From an uncultured Lachnospiraceae bacterium (GTDB lineage Bacteria > Bacillota > Clostridia > Lachnospirales > Lachnospiraceae): a DNA stretch of 64,000 nt. This document shows positions 35,476 through 44,033 of this stretch, in pieces; the stretch's first letter is position 1; every line of letters starts with the position of its first letter. The position numbers and the translations under genes are program-made. The notes beneath the pieces are model-generated. The model did no database searches, had not been told where the DNA came from, and saw only the letters and a list, made by a program, of their open reading frames with translations. The stretch spans positions 60,691 through 124,690 of the forward strand of contig CAJUPJ010000008.1 in NCBI GenBank assembly GCA_910588655.1, in the 5' to 3' direction.

Positions 35476-36120
35476 CTAAACGTATCTTTTAATCATACGT
35501 ACAGGATTTCCTACATAAACACCAGATACATTAATATCATCAACAACAACTGAATTGGCTCCAACTACCACATTGTCACAAATTGAGATTTTATCAATTA
35601 CTGTAGAACCAGCTCCAAGAAATACATTCGACCCAATTTTACTGCGGCCGCAAACAGTTGTGTTTACACTAATGTGGCTAAAATTCCCAACCTGGACTTC
35701 ATGTTCAACAACTGCTGATGTATTAATAATATTGAAATTTCCAATGTTAGCACCAGACCCTATATATGCCATGTTTCCTATGAAATTTTCGTACCCGGTT
35801 CTTGAAAATTTACTCACTATTGAACTTATGGAAACTACAGAAATCAGGTTATGCTCATTGCAAAATTTACCCGCATATTCTTTTCTCTCTTGGTTGTCAC
35901 CTATAGCAATAAAGATAGGAACATCATCATCTTCCTCTTTTATATGATGCAATGCATATGCGCAATACCTCTCCTTACCATAGGAAAATATCGTTTCGCC
36001 ATCTTTAGCATTAATATCATAAAATTTCAAACTTGCATCGGGAAACCTTCCCAGGAATGCATCAGCCACACTATGCGCATGGCCACCACAACCTATCATA
36101 CATATCTTTTCCATAAACAT
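35476..36120 (-). CDS. NeuD/PglD/PerB-type sugar N- or O-acetyltransferase
   Basis: 214 residues from the ATG at 36120 (AAAGGTGG upstream); the next ATG at 36114 is also possible. The N-terminal Rossmann-like domain begins ICMIGCGGHAHSVADAF. The rest is a left-handed parallel beta-helix of hexapeptide repeats, with the catalytic His in AVVEHEVQVGNFSHISVN and the end VYVGNPVRMIKRY. The family acetylates amino groups on nucleotide sugars. Lying just after a Per-type aminotransferase, it most likely N-acetylates GDP-perosamine (PerB role). Confidence 0.87.
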   Translation of the reverse strand: MFMEKICMIGCGGHAHSVADAFLGRFPDASLKFYDINAKDGETIFSYGKERYCAYALHHIKEEDDDVPIFIAIGDNQERKEYAGKFCNEHNLISVVSISSIVSKFSRTGYENFIGNMAYIGSGANIGNFNIINTSAVVEHEVQVGNFSHISVNTTVCGRSKIGSNVFLGAGSTVIDKISICDNVVVGANSVVVDDINVSGVYVGNPVRMIKRYV

Positions 36121-36128
36121 CACCACCT

Positions 36129-37223
36129 TTATTTTATAGCAAAATATTTTTTAATTTTGTCACAAACATACTTAATTTCCTTGTCTTTCAAACCTGGATA
36201 ACTAGGCAGATTCATTCCAGACCAGCTAAGTTTTTCAGCAACAAGTAATCTTTGATATCTCTCTGAATACATAGGCATAGTATGGATTGGATAGAATGCA
36301 GGTCTTGTTTCAACTCCTTCATTTCTTAGAAAATCCCTTAGTTTATCCCTGTCTTCTATTTGATTACAAGTTATAGATACCATCCAATAAGTATGTTTTA
36401 CATCACCAACAGACTCTTGTACTTTTATTGGCAATCCTTCTAGCAATTTTTTATACATATCAGCAATTTCAATTTTCCTGCCAACGAAAGAATCCACCTG
36501 TTCCAATTGTGCCAGGCCAATTGCTGCGGCAATATTTGTCATTCTATAGTTGTACCCAATGATATCGTGCCAATACTCTCTATGTGCCGCCAAGCCTTGT
36601 CCCTTAAGGTGTATGGCTCTTTCATACAAAGTTTTATCATTTGTTAATACCATTCCTCCCTCTCCGCAAGTAATCGTTTTGTTTCCAAAAAAGCTAAAAG
36701 CGGCAATAACTCCAAATGAGCCAACCTTCTTTCCTTTATACTCTGAGCCGATTGCTTCAGCACAATCTTCAATAACAAACAAACGGTGTTTATTAGCAAT
36801 CGCCAGTATTGCATCCATGTCACACGGGTGGCCATACAAATGAACCGGCATAATAGCTCTGGTTCTTTCTGTAATACGGTGTTCAATATCATCTGGATCT
36901 AATTGCCAGCTATCCTCTTTCGAATCAGCAAAGACTACTTTTGCACCAGTATATTTGACTGCATTTGCGGAAGCAATGTATGTAAACGATGGTACAATAA
37001 CCTCATCTCCTGGTCCAATTCCCAATGCCATTAGTGCAAGGTGCAACGCTAATGTTCCATTAGAAACTGTAGTTCCATATTTCATACCTATATACTTCCC
37101 AAATTTTTCGGCAAACAAATCATTATATTTCCCTTTGGAAGAAATCCATCCAGAATCAATACAATCATCCACATATTTTTTCTCGTTCCCTGTAAGAGAA
37201 GGCTGGTAAACTGGAATTTTCAT
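36129..37223 (-). CDS. per: GDP-perosamine synthase-like DegT/DnrJ/EryC1 aminotransferase
   Basis: 364 residues, PLP-dependent. The Lys that binds PLP is in FFGNKTITCGEGGMV (near residue 181); VIEDCAEAIGS gives the cofactor Asp. The stretches VYQPSLTGNEKKYVDD, HLKGQGLAAHREYWHDIIGYNYRMTN and GLAQLEQVDSFVGRK closely resemble E. coli O157 and Vibrio PerA from memory. The enzyme transfers an amino group from glutamate to C-4 of GDP-4-keto-6-deoxymannose. gmd at 23155 makes that precursor, and a PerB-like acetyltransferase follows, so the pathway is complete in the locus. Start follows AAGGAGG. One base separates its stop from the flippase region upstream. Confidence 0.88.
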   Translation of the reverse strand: MKIPVYQPSLTGNEKKYVDDCIDSGWISSKGKYNDLFAEKFGKYIGMKYGTTVSNGTLALHLALMALGIGPGDEVIVPSFTYIASANAVKYTGAKVVFADSKEDSWQLDPDDIEHRITERTRAIMPVHLYGHPCDMDAILAIANKHRLFVIEDCAEAIGSEYKGKKVGSFGVIAAFSFFGNKTITCGEGGMVLTNDKTLYERAIHLKGQGLAAHREYWHDIIGYNYRMTNIAAAIGLAQLEQVDSFVGRKIEIADMYKKLLEGLPIKVQESVGDVKHTYWMVSITCNQIEDRDKLRDFLRNEGVETRPAFYPIHTMPMYSERYQRLLVAEKLSWSGMNLPSYPGLKDKEIKYVCDKIKKYFAIK

Positions 37224-38693
37224 TTATTTATCCTCCTTATTTTTTATCAGCTTGAGCTGATTAATTAACGACTTTCGTTTAATTAATCCAAGGATTACTA
37301 TTATAGTAATCAATAAATATCTAATTATGAGCCACTGGTATAGCCACATCGACAATACAGCAAAAGCAACCACTCCAATAGATATAAACGTAATAAGTCT
37401 TGTATCATATATCTTTTCAATTTCCTCCTTCTTCTCTTCAAGTATCCTTTTATAAAATGTATAATGCGCAAAGGCGAACAATATGTAGCAGGCTAGAGTT
37501 GTAAAACCAGCGGCATAATATCCTAAAACAGGTATCAGCAAATAATTTAATAAAACATTCAAAACTGCACCAACAGTTGATGCAATCATAATGAACTTAG
37601 GCTTTTCAAAGTAGAACTCAATTATCGAAAACAATGGATACAAAAACATAAAAAATGTTGATGACACCACTGCCGGCATAATATAAACAGCATCCATATA
37701 TTCTTTCGATGCAAACAAATAAAGAATCTCTGGCGAAAACAACATAACCAGACAGCAGCCTAATCCCATTACAATTAAAAGCATAGATGATGTTTTTCTT
37801 AATGAATCAAACTTTCGTGTTTTTATAGATTGGTATGTATATGGACCAAGTGAATTTGAAACTGCATTTGTTATAATCTGCATCAGCATTGCGATATTAT
37901 ATGCAACACTGTATATAGCGGCTTCACTTTTTCCTGACATATTCCCAATCATTATTCTATCTGCTTGGCTAAGTACGCTAAAAGACAAATAATGTGGTAT
38001 CAAAGGAATACAAAATTCCAATGAATATTTCCAAAATTTTTTAGAAAAAAAAGTTCTGCCTTTGCAAAAACAAATAACATAGAGAATGCTCCCAATAACA
38101 ACCTGTGTACCTGCATATGCAAAAACCCTGGAATTTCCTTTTTCACTTGAAAACAAAACCAAAAAAAACCCGAAAACTGTTGAACTTATTGCATTTAATA
38201 AGGTTAATGCAACTACTCCTTTATATTTAAATTCATATCGTTGTCTTGTCATCCAGAAATATATCGCAGGCTCAAACAACATTTGTAAAAACATTACGCC
38301 AATAAGTTCTGATGAAAGTCTGGTCAAATTCTCCCATATTTGACTTGTTAGCAAAAAAACAATCCCAAGGATACCAGTAATGCTTGTTGACAATCCCAAC
38401 ATTGAAGATGTCGCTTGCGCACTAGATTCTGAATATTTAGTCAATACATTATTGTAAACGCTGTTATACAATCCTAAAGATGTAAAAATCACAAAAATAG
38501 AATACCACGATTGATATATAGTATAGATACCATATTCTGATGTTGACATCAGCCTAGTAAAGATTGGCATGGATAGTAAGACTATTCCCTTTTGCAATAC
38601 ATTACAGACTATATACCATAATGATGCTTTTGCAGCAATGGGCATATTTTTATATTTATTTTTGCCTTGGACAAATATTTCTTTAATTATCAT
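37224..38693 (-). CDS. Wzx-type polysaccharide flippase
   Basis: 489 residues, about fourteen membrane helices, MATE/MOP superfamily. Typical segments: KGIVLLSMPIFTRLMSTSEYGIY, YSLEFCIPLIPHYLSFSVLSQADRIMIG and EYMDAVYIMPAVVSS. It would flip the undecaprenyl-diphosphate-linked repeat unit to the outer face. It lies between the Wzy-like/kinase-like genes and the perosamine genes. Confidence 0.9.
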   Translation of the reverse strand: MIIKEIFVQGKNKYKNMPIAAKASLWYIVCNVLQKGIVLLSMPIFTRLMSTSEYGIYTIYQSWYSIFVIFTSLGLYNSVYNNVLTKYSESSAQATSSMLGLSTSITGILGIVFLLTSQIWENLTRLSSELIGVMFLQMLFEPAIYFWMTRQRYEFKYKGVVALTLLNAISSTVFGFFLVLFSSEKGNSRVFAYAGTQVVIGSILYVICFCKGRTFFSKKFWKYSLEFCIPLIPHYLSFSVLSQADRIMIGNMSGKSEAAIYSVAYNIAMLMQIITNAVSNSLGPYTYQSIKTRKFDSLRKTSSMLLIVMGLGCCLVMLFSPEILYLFASKEYMDAVYIMPAVVSSTFFMFLYPLFSIIEFYFEKPKFIMIASTVGAVLNVLLNYLLIPVLGYYAAGFTTLACYILFAFAHYTFYKRILEEKKEEIEKIYDTRLITFISIGVVAFAVLSMWLYQWLIIRYLLITIIVILGLIKRKSLINQLKLIKNKEDK

Positions 38694-38694
38694 A

Positions 38695-40185
38695 CTAAAT
38701 CCTTCTACCTATAATACATCGCAAATCATGTATACTTACTTCTTGTAATTCATAGTAATTACCCAGAGAATTTATGAATTCGTTATAACATCTTTTTATT
38801 ATTCCATCTTTGCTCAAATCTACAAATACTATAGCATATTTCATTCCAAGACGATGAATCGCATAAGTTACCGACTGGATATTGATACCTTGGAATGATG
38901 CACTGTTCAAGCAAGGATTTAAACAAAATACAACATCTGCTCTCAGCTTATTTATCTGTTCTTGTGACTGTAGATATAAATAATTCACAAGCCCAAATGA
39001 AACATCAGTACATTCTGAATAATTCCGGTAATAAAAATCAAGCCTTTTCTCTTTGAAATCCAGAAATCTAACAAATTGAAAGCGACAGCCATTTTTGATT
39101 ACATTGTTTATAATTGGATAGACACCACCTGTATCAACCAATGTGCAACCTTTAATCTCCTCCCAATTAACCATTTTACTGAAAGCATCACAAATATCTG
39201 GTTCAATCCCAGGGTGATAAGCACAGTTTTCGTCAAATAGGAGTTTAATATATTCCGGTCTTACATCAAACAAATCAAACATTTTATGCACAATTATAAG
39301 TTTTCTAATTCCACCATGTAAGAACATCAGACATTTAAACTTTTTAAGACAATATCTGTATTCTCTTGTATACTGATTGAAAAACCTTGGGTTGATAAAA
39401 ATATTGTTGTTATCACCATCATGGCTAGGTAAACGGTACAGCATACAATTTCCAAGGAGTCCAAATAATAAATGGTACAATCCGCCAAAAGATAATTCCT
39501 CAACCGCTCCTGTTGGCCTTTTAGGAATTATGGAGCCAATATCCACAAAAATAGGTTTTCCTTTATTGAATGATACATTATTCAAGTGTCCATCACACAA
39601 AGTTATTTCATATTTTTGAAGTACTGTATACAGCAACGAAATCATTACACATGCATCAACAACCATCAAATAACTCCAAAAAATATTCTTTTGCATATAT
39701 ACTTTTTCAACGCTCAGAACGATTGGAAATTCTTCTGTCCGAAAACCAGCTATTCTTGTCTTAGGGATTATATTGCATTCTGCTAACCCTTGAAGAACCC
39801 CTTTTCTCCAAATTCTAATGAAGTCCTCTTTTGATTGTTCAAAAATCCCCCTATAAATTTCCCCTTTATAAAGAAATACCTTTCCCATCTGATCACCCAT
39901 ATTGGAAAGCATCTGGATATCTGCCATTGAAATCAACGTTGTTTCATTAGAAATTTTGATTTCAATCTGATGTGTATTCTTGGCATAATTGTCAATGGTT
40001 GTGCAAATTTCTTTGACTTTACCTTTAAACTCTTTTTCGAGCTTATTCACTTCCTTATAGGTGATTCTCCTAATCTCTGCATAATGCTTTTGATCCGACT
40101 TTACAGCATCCAGTTTTCTCTTTACTTTCCTGATATGTGACCATGCTGCCTCGTGTTCTAACAGGGTTTCTTTTATTGTCCTCAT
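38695..40185 (-). CDS. Kinase-like plus methyltransferase-like two-domain protein, possible chain-capping enzyme
   Basis: 496 residues. The first 90 are charged and helical, likely a coiled coil (HIRKVKRKLDAVKSDQKHYAE). Residues about 90-290 resemble a degenerate kinase: the catalytic-loop-like LCDGHLNNVSFNKGKPIFVDIGSI (about 195-220) parallels the DxxxxNv.f...g.p.fiD..S pattern of bacterial kinase/methyltransferase proteins. Residues about 335-480 look like a Rossmann methyltransferase (GCTLVDTGGVYPIINNVI, then DFKEKRLDFYYRNY, then RADVVFCLNPCLN). E. coli WbdD, which ends O-antigen chains by phosphorylation and methylation, combines the same activities with a coiled coil in another order. 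The start overlaps the polymerase gene by 116 bp and has no strong ribosome binding site, suggesting coupling. Confidence 0.6.
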   Translation of the reverse strand: MRTIKETLLEHEAAWSHIRKVKRKLDAVKSDQKHYAEIRRITYKEVNKLEKEFKGKVKEICTTIDNYAKNTHQIEIKISNETTLISMADIQMLSNMGDQMGKVFLYKGEIYRGIFEQSKEDFIRIWRKGVLQGLAECNIIPKTRIAGFRTEEFPIVLSVEKVYMQKNIFWSYLMVVDACVMISLLYTVLQKYEITLCDGHLNNVSFNKGKPIFVDIGSIIPKRPTGAVEELSFGGLYHLLFGLLGNCMLYRLPSHDGDNNNIFINPRFFNQYTREYRYCLKKFKCLMFLHGGIRKLIIVHKMFDLFDVRPEYIKLLFDENCAYHPGIEPDICDAFSKMVNWEEIKGCTLVDTGGVYPIINNVIKNGCRFQFVRFLDFKEKRLDFYYRNYSECTDVSFGLVNYLYLQSQEQINKLRADVVFCLNPCLNSASFQGINIQSVTYAIHRLGMKYAIVFVDLSKDGIIKRCYNEFINSLGNYYELQEVSIHDLRCIIGRRI

Positions 40186-41362
40186 AACTTATAAAACCAG
40201 CCCTTATAATATTTTTTGAATAAAATCCAAGTGTCAGAAGCGGAAATAATACTGGCACCACCGTGACAATTATCTCTGATGTTCCTAGAAGAATATAACA
40301 TGCAATTGTGTATGCCAATACTTTATGTACTGGACTATTACCGTTATCTTTAATTTTTTTAGCAACCACCAGTACAAATCCAACGAATAATACAAAATAT
40401 ATCAGTCCGCCGCTTAAAACTAAATTTAAGAAAAAATTGTGACAATGATTCTGCATATAATCTCCTGCTGCCATGTTCCACACTATAACAGGTTGAGCAT
40501 GACCATAGCCCCTCAAGGGGTGTTTTCCAATTAATTCTAATGCATATCTCCACATTACTCCTCTACCTGTCATTCCAATACCCCTTCCCATCAAATTTAA
40601 TATATTCTGAATGATCTTTGACTTGGAGATTGCAAATATCAGAATATAATTTAGAACAAGTTCTCCAATAAACATATTTGTTAAATTTAAAACATTTAAT
40701 TTTCCTTTTGTCATCAAAAAGCAAAGCAAAACAATCGAAATAATCGTAAAAGCACCACTTGTTGACCCCACTACAAACTCTATACCAATACATATAATTG
40801 CAATAATCCTTATCTTTTTATCAACTATCTTTTTACCTGTCAAAATATTACTCATTACTTTAAATCCAATCACAAGAACAAAGAGAAAAGCGTGATTATT
40901 TTTATGCCCAACAAATCCAAACTCACTATTAGAGTAATTATTCATAATAAGCCGAAGGACTACAGAAATAATATCAATAATCCAAAGTGCCGATAATGCG
41001 TTAGATAAATCAGCAATTATTTTTTGAAGTCCTAATTGTGTATTATTTAAAATATATAAAACAAGAAACGTTTCTACAATCAGCATGCAGGCATATGAAT
41101 ATGAGAGCCTCTTTTCTATAATTGTCGGTATCAAAACTGCAAGCTCCATAGCCATTATGAACAACATATATTTACTGTGTTTAATCTTTCGGAAGTTTCC
41201 TTTGGTAAGATATATTATTGACAAAAGTTCTAAAGGCAGATACATATATGTCAATATTTTGTTTTCATAATGCATAATAAAGGTGGTAGATAGCAATATC
41301 ATCAAAGAAGAAATTGTAAGTATCTTTTTCAAATTTACAGTTTTTCGATTTCCAATTTTCAT
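40070..41362 (-). CDS. Wzy-like polysaccharide polymerase / O-antigen ligase family
   Basis: 430 residues, about eleven membrane helices and one larger outside loop near 260-330 (GRGVMWRYALELIGKHPLRGYGHAQPVIVWN, HNFFLNLVLSGG). WRYALELIGKHPLRGYG and NHCHNFFLNL match the Wzy_C/WaaL signature of polymerases and ligases. It would join repeat units on the outer membrane face. The last 38 codons overlap the following gene in another frame; they are basic and polar and may be a late extension. Confidence 0.85.
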   Translation of the reverse strand: MKIGNRKTVNLKKILTISSLMILLSTTFIMHYENKILTYMYLPLELLSIIYLTKGNFRKIKHSKYMLFIMAMELAVLIPTIIEKRLSYSYACMLIVETFLVLYILNNTQLGLQKIIADLSNALSALWIIDIISVVLRLIMNNYSNSEFGFVGHKNNHAFLFVLVIGFKVMSNILTGKKIVDKKIRIIAIICIGIEFVVGSTSGAFTIISIVLLCFLMTKGKLNVLNLTNMFIGELVLNYILIFAISKSKIIQNILNLMGRGIGMTGRGVMWRYALELIGKHPLRGYGHAQPVIVWNMAAGDYMQNHCHNFFLNLVLSGGLIYFVLFVGFVLVVAKKIKDNGNSPVHKVLAYTIACYILLGTSEIIVTVVPVLFPLLTLGFYSKNIIRAGFISYEDNKRNPVRTRGSMVTYQESKEKTGCCKVGSKALCRD

Positions 41363-41370
41363 CTATCAAA

Positions 41371-41501
41371 TTACCTCACAATATCGTAATTTTCTTTCAT
41401 CGTTATGATTCCAGAAACATTGTTTTTAAAGCGGAATTTATTCTTAATACTGCTCTTGCAGCTCCACCAATATCTTTTGATAATATATGGACTACTTTCA
41501 T
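41371..41501 (-). pseudogene. Scar of a deleted family-4 glycosyltransferase gene
   Basis: AGGAG and an ATG at 41501 begin MKVVHILSKDIGGAARAVLR, a textbook start of a GT4 glycosyltransferase, but the frame ends after 32 codons at 41403. In the next frame NNVSGIITMKENYDIVR ends at 41371, like the tail of a protein. The middle is gone. Confidence 0.6.
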
Positions 41502-41530
41502 AATTGACTCCTGATTTTCTATTAGCTTAA

Positions 41531-42862
41531 TTATAAAATAATTGTCATATTTCTCCTATTTATAAAATCTTCCATTATACTAGTGATTTCATATGTTATT
41601 TCCTTACTGATACTAGTTACAATTTTGCCACTTTCAATAGCACGTATAAAAGCAACAAGTTCATAACGTATTCCTTCTCCATCTAATTGATAAAAATACC
41701 TTTTATTCTCTAAAGGATTTTCATATCTCAATTCAAAATAATCCATCTTCCACCAGGGCGCTGGAACATATACATAACAATCTGTACCAGAAATAATTAA
41801 TTCACCTTCTGATTTAACTCCATCTCCAATTTTTATATTAGCAACAGCATTATCAAAGATAAAATCTATCTTGGTAAAACTGTCATATTTTCTATCAATA
41901 TCATAAAAATGTGATACAATATTATAATTTTTATATTTTGTGCCCAAAATTTGAAATACTGGCAAAAGTGCTGTAGGTCCCCATTCAAATATTCCATTCC
42001 ATTCTGTACTAAAATTTTTACATTTTCTTAAACTGGTACATGTTGCATCAACAGAAACAACATGTCCAATTTTTCCACTTTTAATTAAAAGCAATAGTCT
42101 CGAAAAAGCTGTAGAATATGCAGTCTTAATAGCCTCCATTAATATAAGATTATTTGATTGTGCAATATCAAATAATTTTTTACACTTCTCTTGTTTTAAA
42201 ACTATAGGGGATTCACATAAAACATGTTTTCCACTTTCTAATGCTTTCTTTATTTGCAAATAATGTAATTCAGGTAATGATCTTATATATACCGCATCAA
42301 CTTCATGAAGTAAAATATCAAAGTTGTCTGTTATTATATCTAATTTTTTTAAAGAATCAGGCATAATATGAATATTTTTTGTATAAATGCCAATTATATT
42401 AATACCATTAACATATTTTGATTCAGCTACTACTTTATTAAGAAATTGTGATTCACCAACAAGTCCAAAACGAATGTTTCTTTCCTGTGTTCTTAATTTA
42501 GAACTTGATACTCCTTGTGTACGTTCAAGATATACAACTTTGCAATATTCTTTTAAATAATCAAATTTTCCAGACCAATCAGAACCTATTGTAAAAATAT
42601 CTATATCATATTTACATATATCATCTATTTTTTGCCCTTCATATTCCTCAACTATTATTTTGTCTACAAGACCCGTTGACTTGACTGCTTCAATACGTTC
42701 AATTAAAGATTGTTTAACATTTATTTTTCCTCTGGCTTTATCAAAATCATCTGCAGTAATGCCAACAATTAGATAATCCCCTAAGTTTTTAGCTCTTTTA
42801 AGTAGATTAATATGTCCATAATGCAACATATCATATGTTCCATATGTAATTACTTTTAACAT
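41531..42862 (-). CDS. Fusion of a cytidylyltransferase and a Gfo/Idh/MocA-type oxidoreductase
   Basis: 443 residues. Residues 1-130 are a TagD/GCT-type nucleotidyltransferase: TYGTYDMLHYGHINLL (HxGH at 14-17) and RTQGVSSSKLR, which bind CTP. Residues about 131-443 are a Gfo/Idh/MocA fold: FGLVGESQFLNKVVAES is the nucleotide loop and DAVYIRSLPELHYLQIKKALESGKHVLCESP the family core. In most members the last motif is EKP, and its Lys is catalytic; here it is ESP, so the redox chemistry may differ or be lost. With the aminotransferase and LicD genes directly next to it, the fusion probably builds and activates a CDP-linked polyol or amino alcohol. The exact product is unknown. Confidence 0.82.
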   Translation of the reverse strand: MLKVITYGTYDMLHYGHINLLKRAKNLGDYLIVGITADDFDKARGKINVKQSLIERIEAVKSTGLVDKIIVEEYEGQKIDDICKYDIDIFTIGSDWSGKFDYLKEYCKVVYLERTQGVSSSKLRTQERNIRFGLVGESQFLNKVVAESKYVNGINIIGIYTKNIHIMPDSLKKLDIITDNFDILLHEVDAVYIRSLPELHYLQIKKALESGKHVLCESPIVLKQEKCKKLFDIAQSNNLILMEAIKTAYSTAFSRLLLLIKSGKIGHVVSVDATCTSLRKCKNFSTEWNGIFEWGPTALLPVFQILGTKYKNYNIVSHFYDIDRKYDSFTKIDFIFDNAVANIKIGDGVKSEGELIISGTDCYVYVPAPWWKMDYFELRYENPLENKRYFYQLDGEGIRYELVAFIRAIESGKIVTSISKEITYEITSIMEDFINRRNMTIIL

Positions 42863-42907
42863 AATTATTTTCTCCTATAATACATTAAAAATAACTCTTT
42901 TTTTATT

Positions 42908-43981
42908 TTAAATTAAACCCCTCGATTTCATATCATTAAATGCCCATATCAATTTATTATTATCATCAACTGTAAGATTTCCTATATGGCCAACCCGGAA
43001 AATCTTATCTTTTAGTTCTCCTCCATTTGGGCAAATCCATATTTTATATGTTTTTTCTAATTCTAAAAATATGTCATAAGCAGATGCTGTGAATGGATGC
43101 AATGGTGTTACAGCATTAGATAAAGATTCTGAAATAATTTTAAATGGAAGATTTTGAATTTTACATCTGAAATCTTTTGCTAAATTTCCAACACGCCATA
43201 TTTCTTGTATAACACCGCCAGTACTATCTATTTCTTTTAACCTTCTATTAATTTGAAATAAAATTTGTACGGCTGGTGTAAATGGTGTTTGTCCACGTTT
43301 AGCATTAATAAGTGCATTTTTTAAATTAAAATACATACATTTAATATTTCTATTTTCAATACGCTTTACGGCCTCACAAGAAAGCACGATTATTGAAACC
43401 CCTGGAGGACAAGCAAGTGCTTTCTGTGAACTTGTTATCATTACCCCAACACCAAGTTTTGACATATCAAATTCATCTGCAAGAAAAGAACTAATAGCAT
43501 CAACAACAAGAAATATATTATTTTTTCTACAGAACTGGCTAATCATATTAATATTATAAAGTACCCCTGTTGATGTTTCATGCATATTTACAAGAAATCC
43601 CGTGTAATTCTTTCCGTTATATTTGTCTATCATCTCTTGTTTTAAAGCTTTACCTGTTTCTAAAACAATCTCTGTATATGGTATATTATAGATTTCACAT
43701 AATTCAACAAAACGTTTACCAAAACTTCCGCCATTTATTATAAGTAACTTATCCTTTTTACTAAAAACATTCATTATAACTGCCTCCATAGAAGCAGTAC
43801 CAGAACCAGTTATAAAAACAGTCTTAGCATCTTTTTCTGCATGTGCAAATTTTTTTATAAGTTCCTCATTTTCAAACATTATTTTGGAAAAATTTTCAGT
43901 CCTAAAATAGGGCACTTGTCCAGAACCAATACGCAATACTTCTTCACTAGACATAACTGGACCAACAGTAAAATTAATCAT
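42908..43981 (-). CDS. Class V PLP-dependent aminotransferase
   Basis: 357 residues of the alanine-glyoxylate / 2-aminoethylphosphonate transaminase group. ITGSGTASMEAVIMN begins the phosphate-binding region, VVDAISSF (Asp161) holds the pyridine nitrogen, and ITSSQKALACPPG places the PLP Lys at 187. The start MINFTVGPVMSS (TVGPV) is typical. Its partner genes are a cytidylyltransferase fusion and LicD, as in systems that make CMP- or CDP-activated amino alcohols or aminoethylphosphonate. No phosphoenolpyruvate mutase is in the window, so phosphonate production is not supported. It may aminate a phosphorylated keto compound. Confidence 0.85.
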   Translation of the reverse strand: MINFTVGPVMSSEEVLRIGSGQVPYFRTENFSKIMFENEELIKKFAHAEKDAKTVFITGSGTASMEAVIMNVFSKKDKLLIINGGSFGKRFVELCEIYNIPYTEIVLETGKALKQEMIDKYNGKNYTGFLVNMHETSTGVLYNINMISQFCRKNNIFLVVDAISSFLADEFDMSKLGVGVMITSSQKALACPPGVSIIVLSCEAVKRIENRNIKCMYFNLKNALINAKRGQTPFTPAVQILFQINRRLKEIDSTGGVIQEIWRVGNLAKDFRCKIQNLPFKIISESLSNAVTPLHPFTASAYDIFLELEKTYKIWICPNGGELKDKIFRVGHIGNLTVDDNNKLIWAFNDMKSRGLI

Positions 43982-44033
43982 TTTATTTTACCTCACTATA
44001 TAATTAATCTTATATTTATAAAGAATTATCAAT

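Noticed and set aside
40070..40185. The 116-bp overlap between the Wzy-like and kinase-like genes as a frameshift
   Set aside because: Both frames stay open, and the kinase-like gene has an ATG just after the Wzy core ends; coupled translation is simpler, although a late extension of the Wzy frame is possible.
42908..43981. Aminoethylphosphonate pathway based on the class V aminotransferase
   Set aside because: No phosphoenolpyruvate mutase or phosphonopyruvate decarboxylase in the window; the cytidylyltransferase is TagD/GCT-like and not PntC-like.
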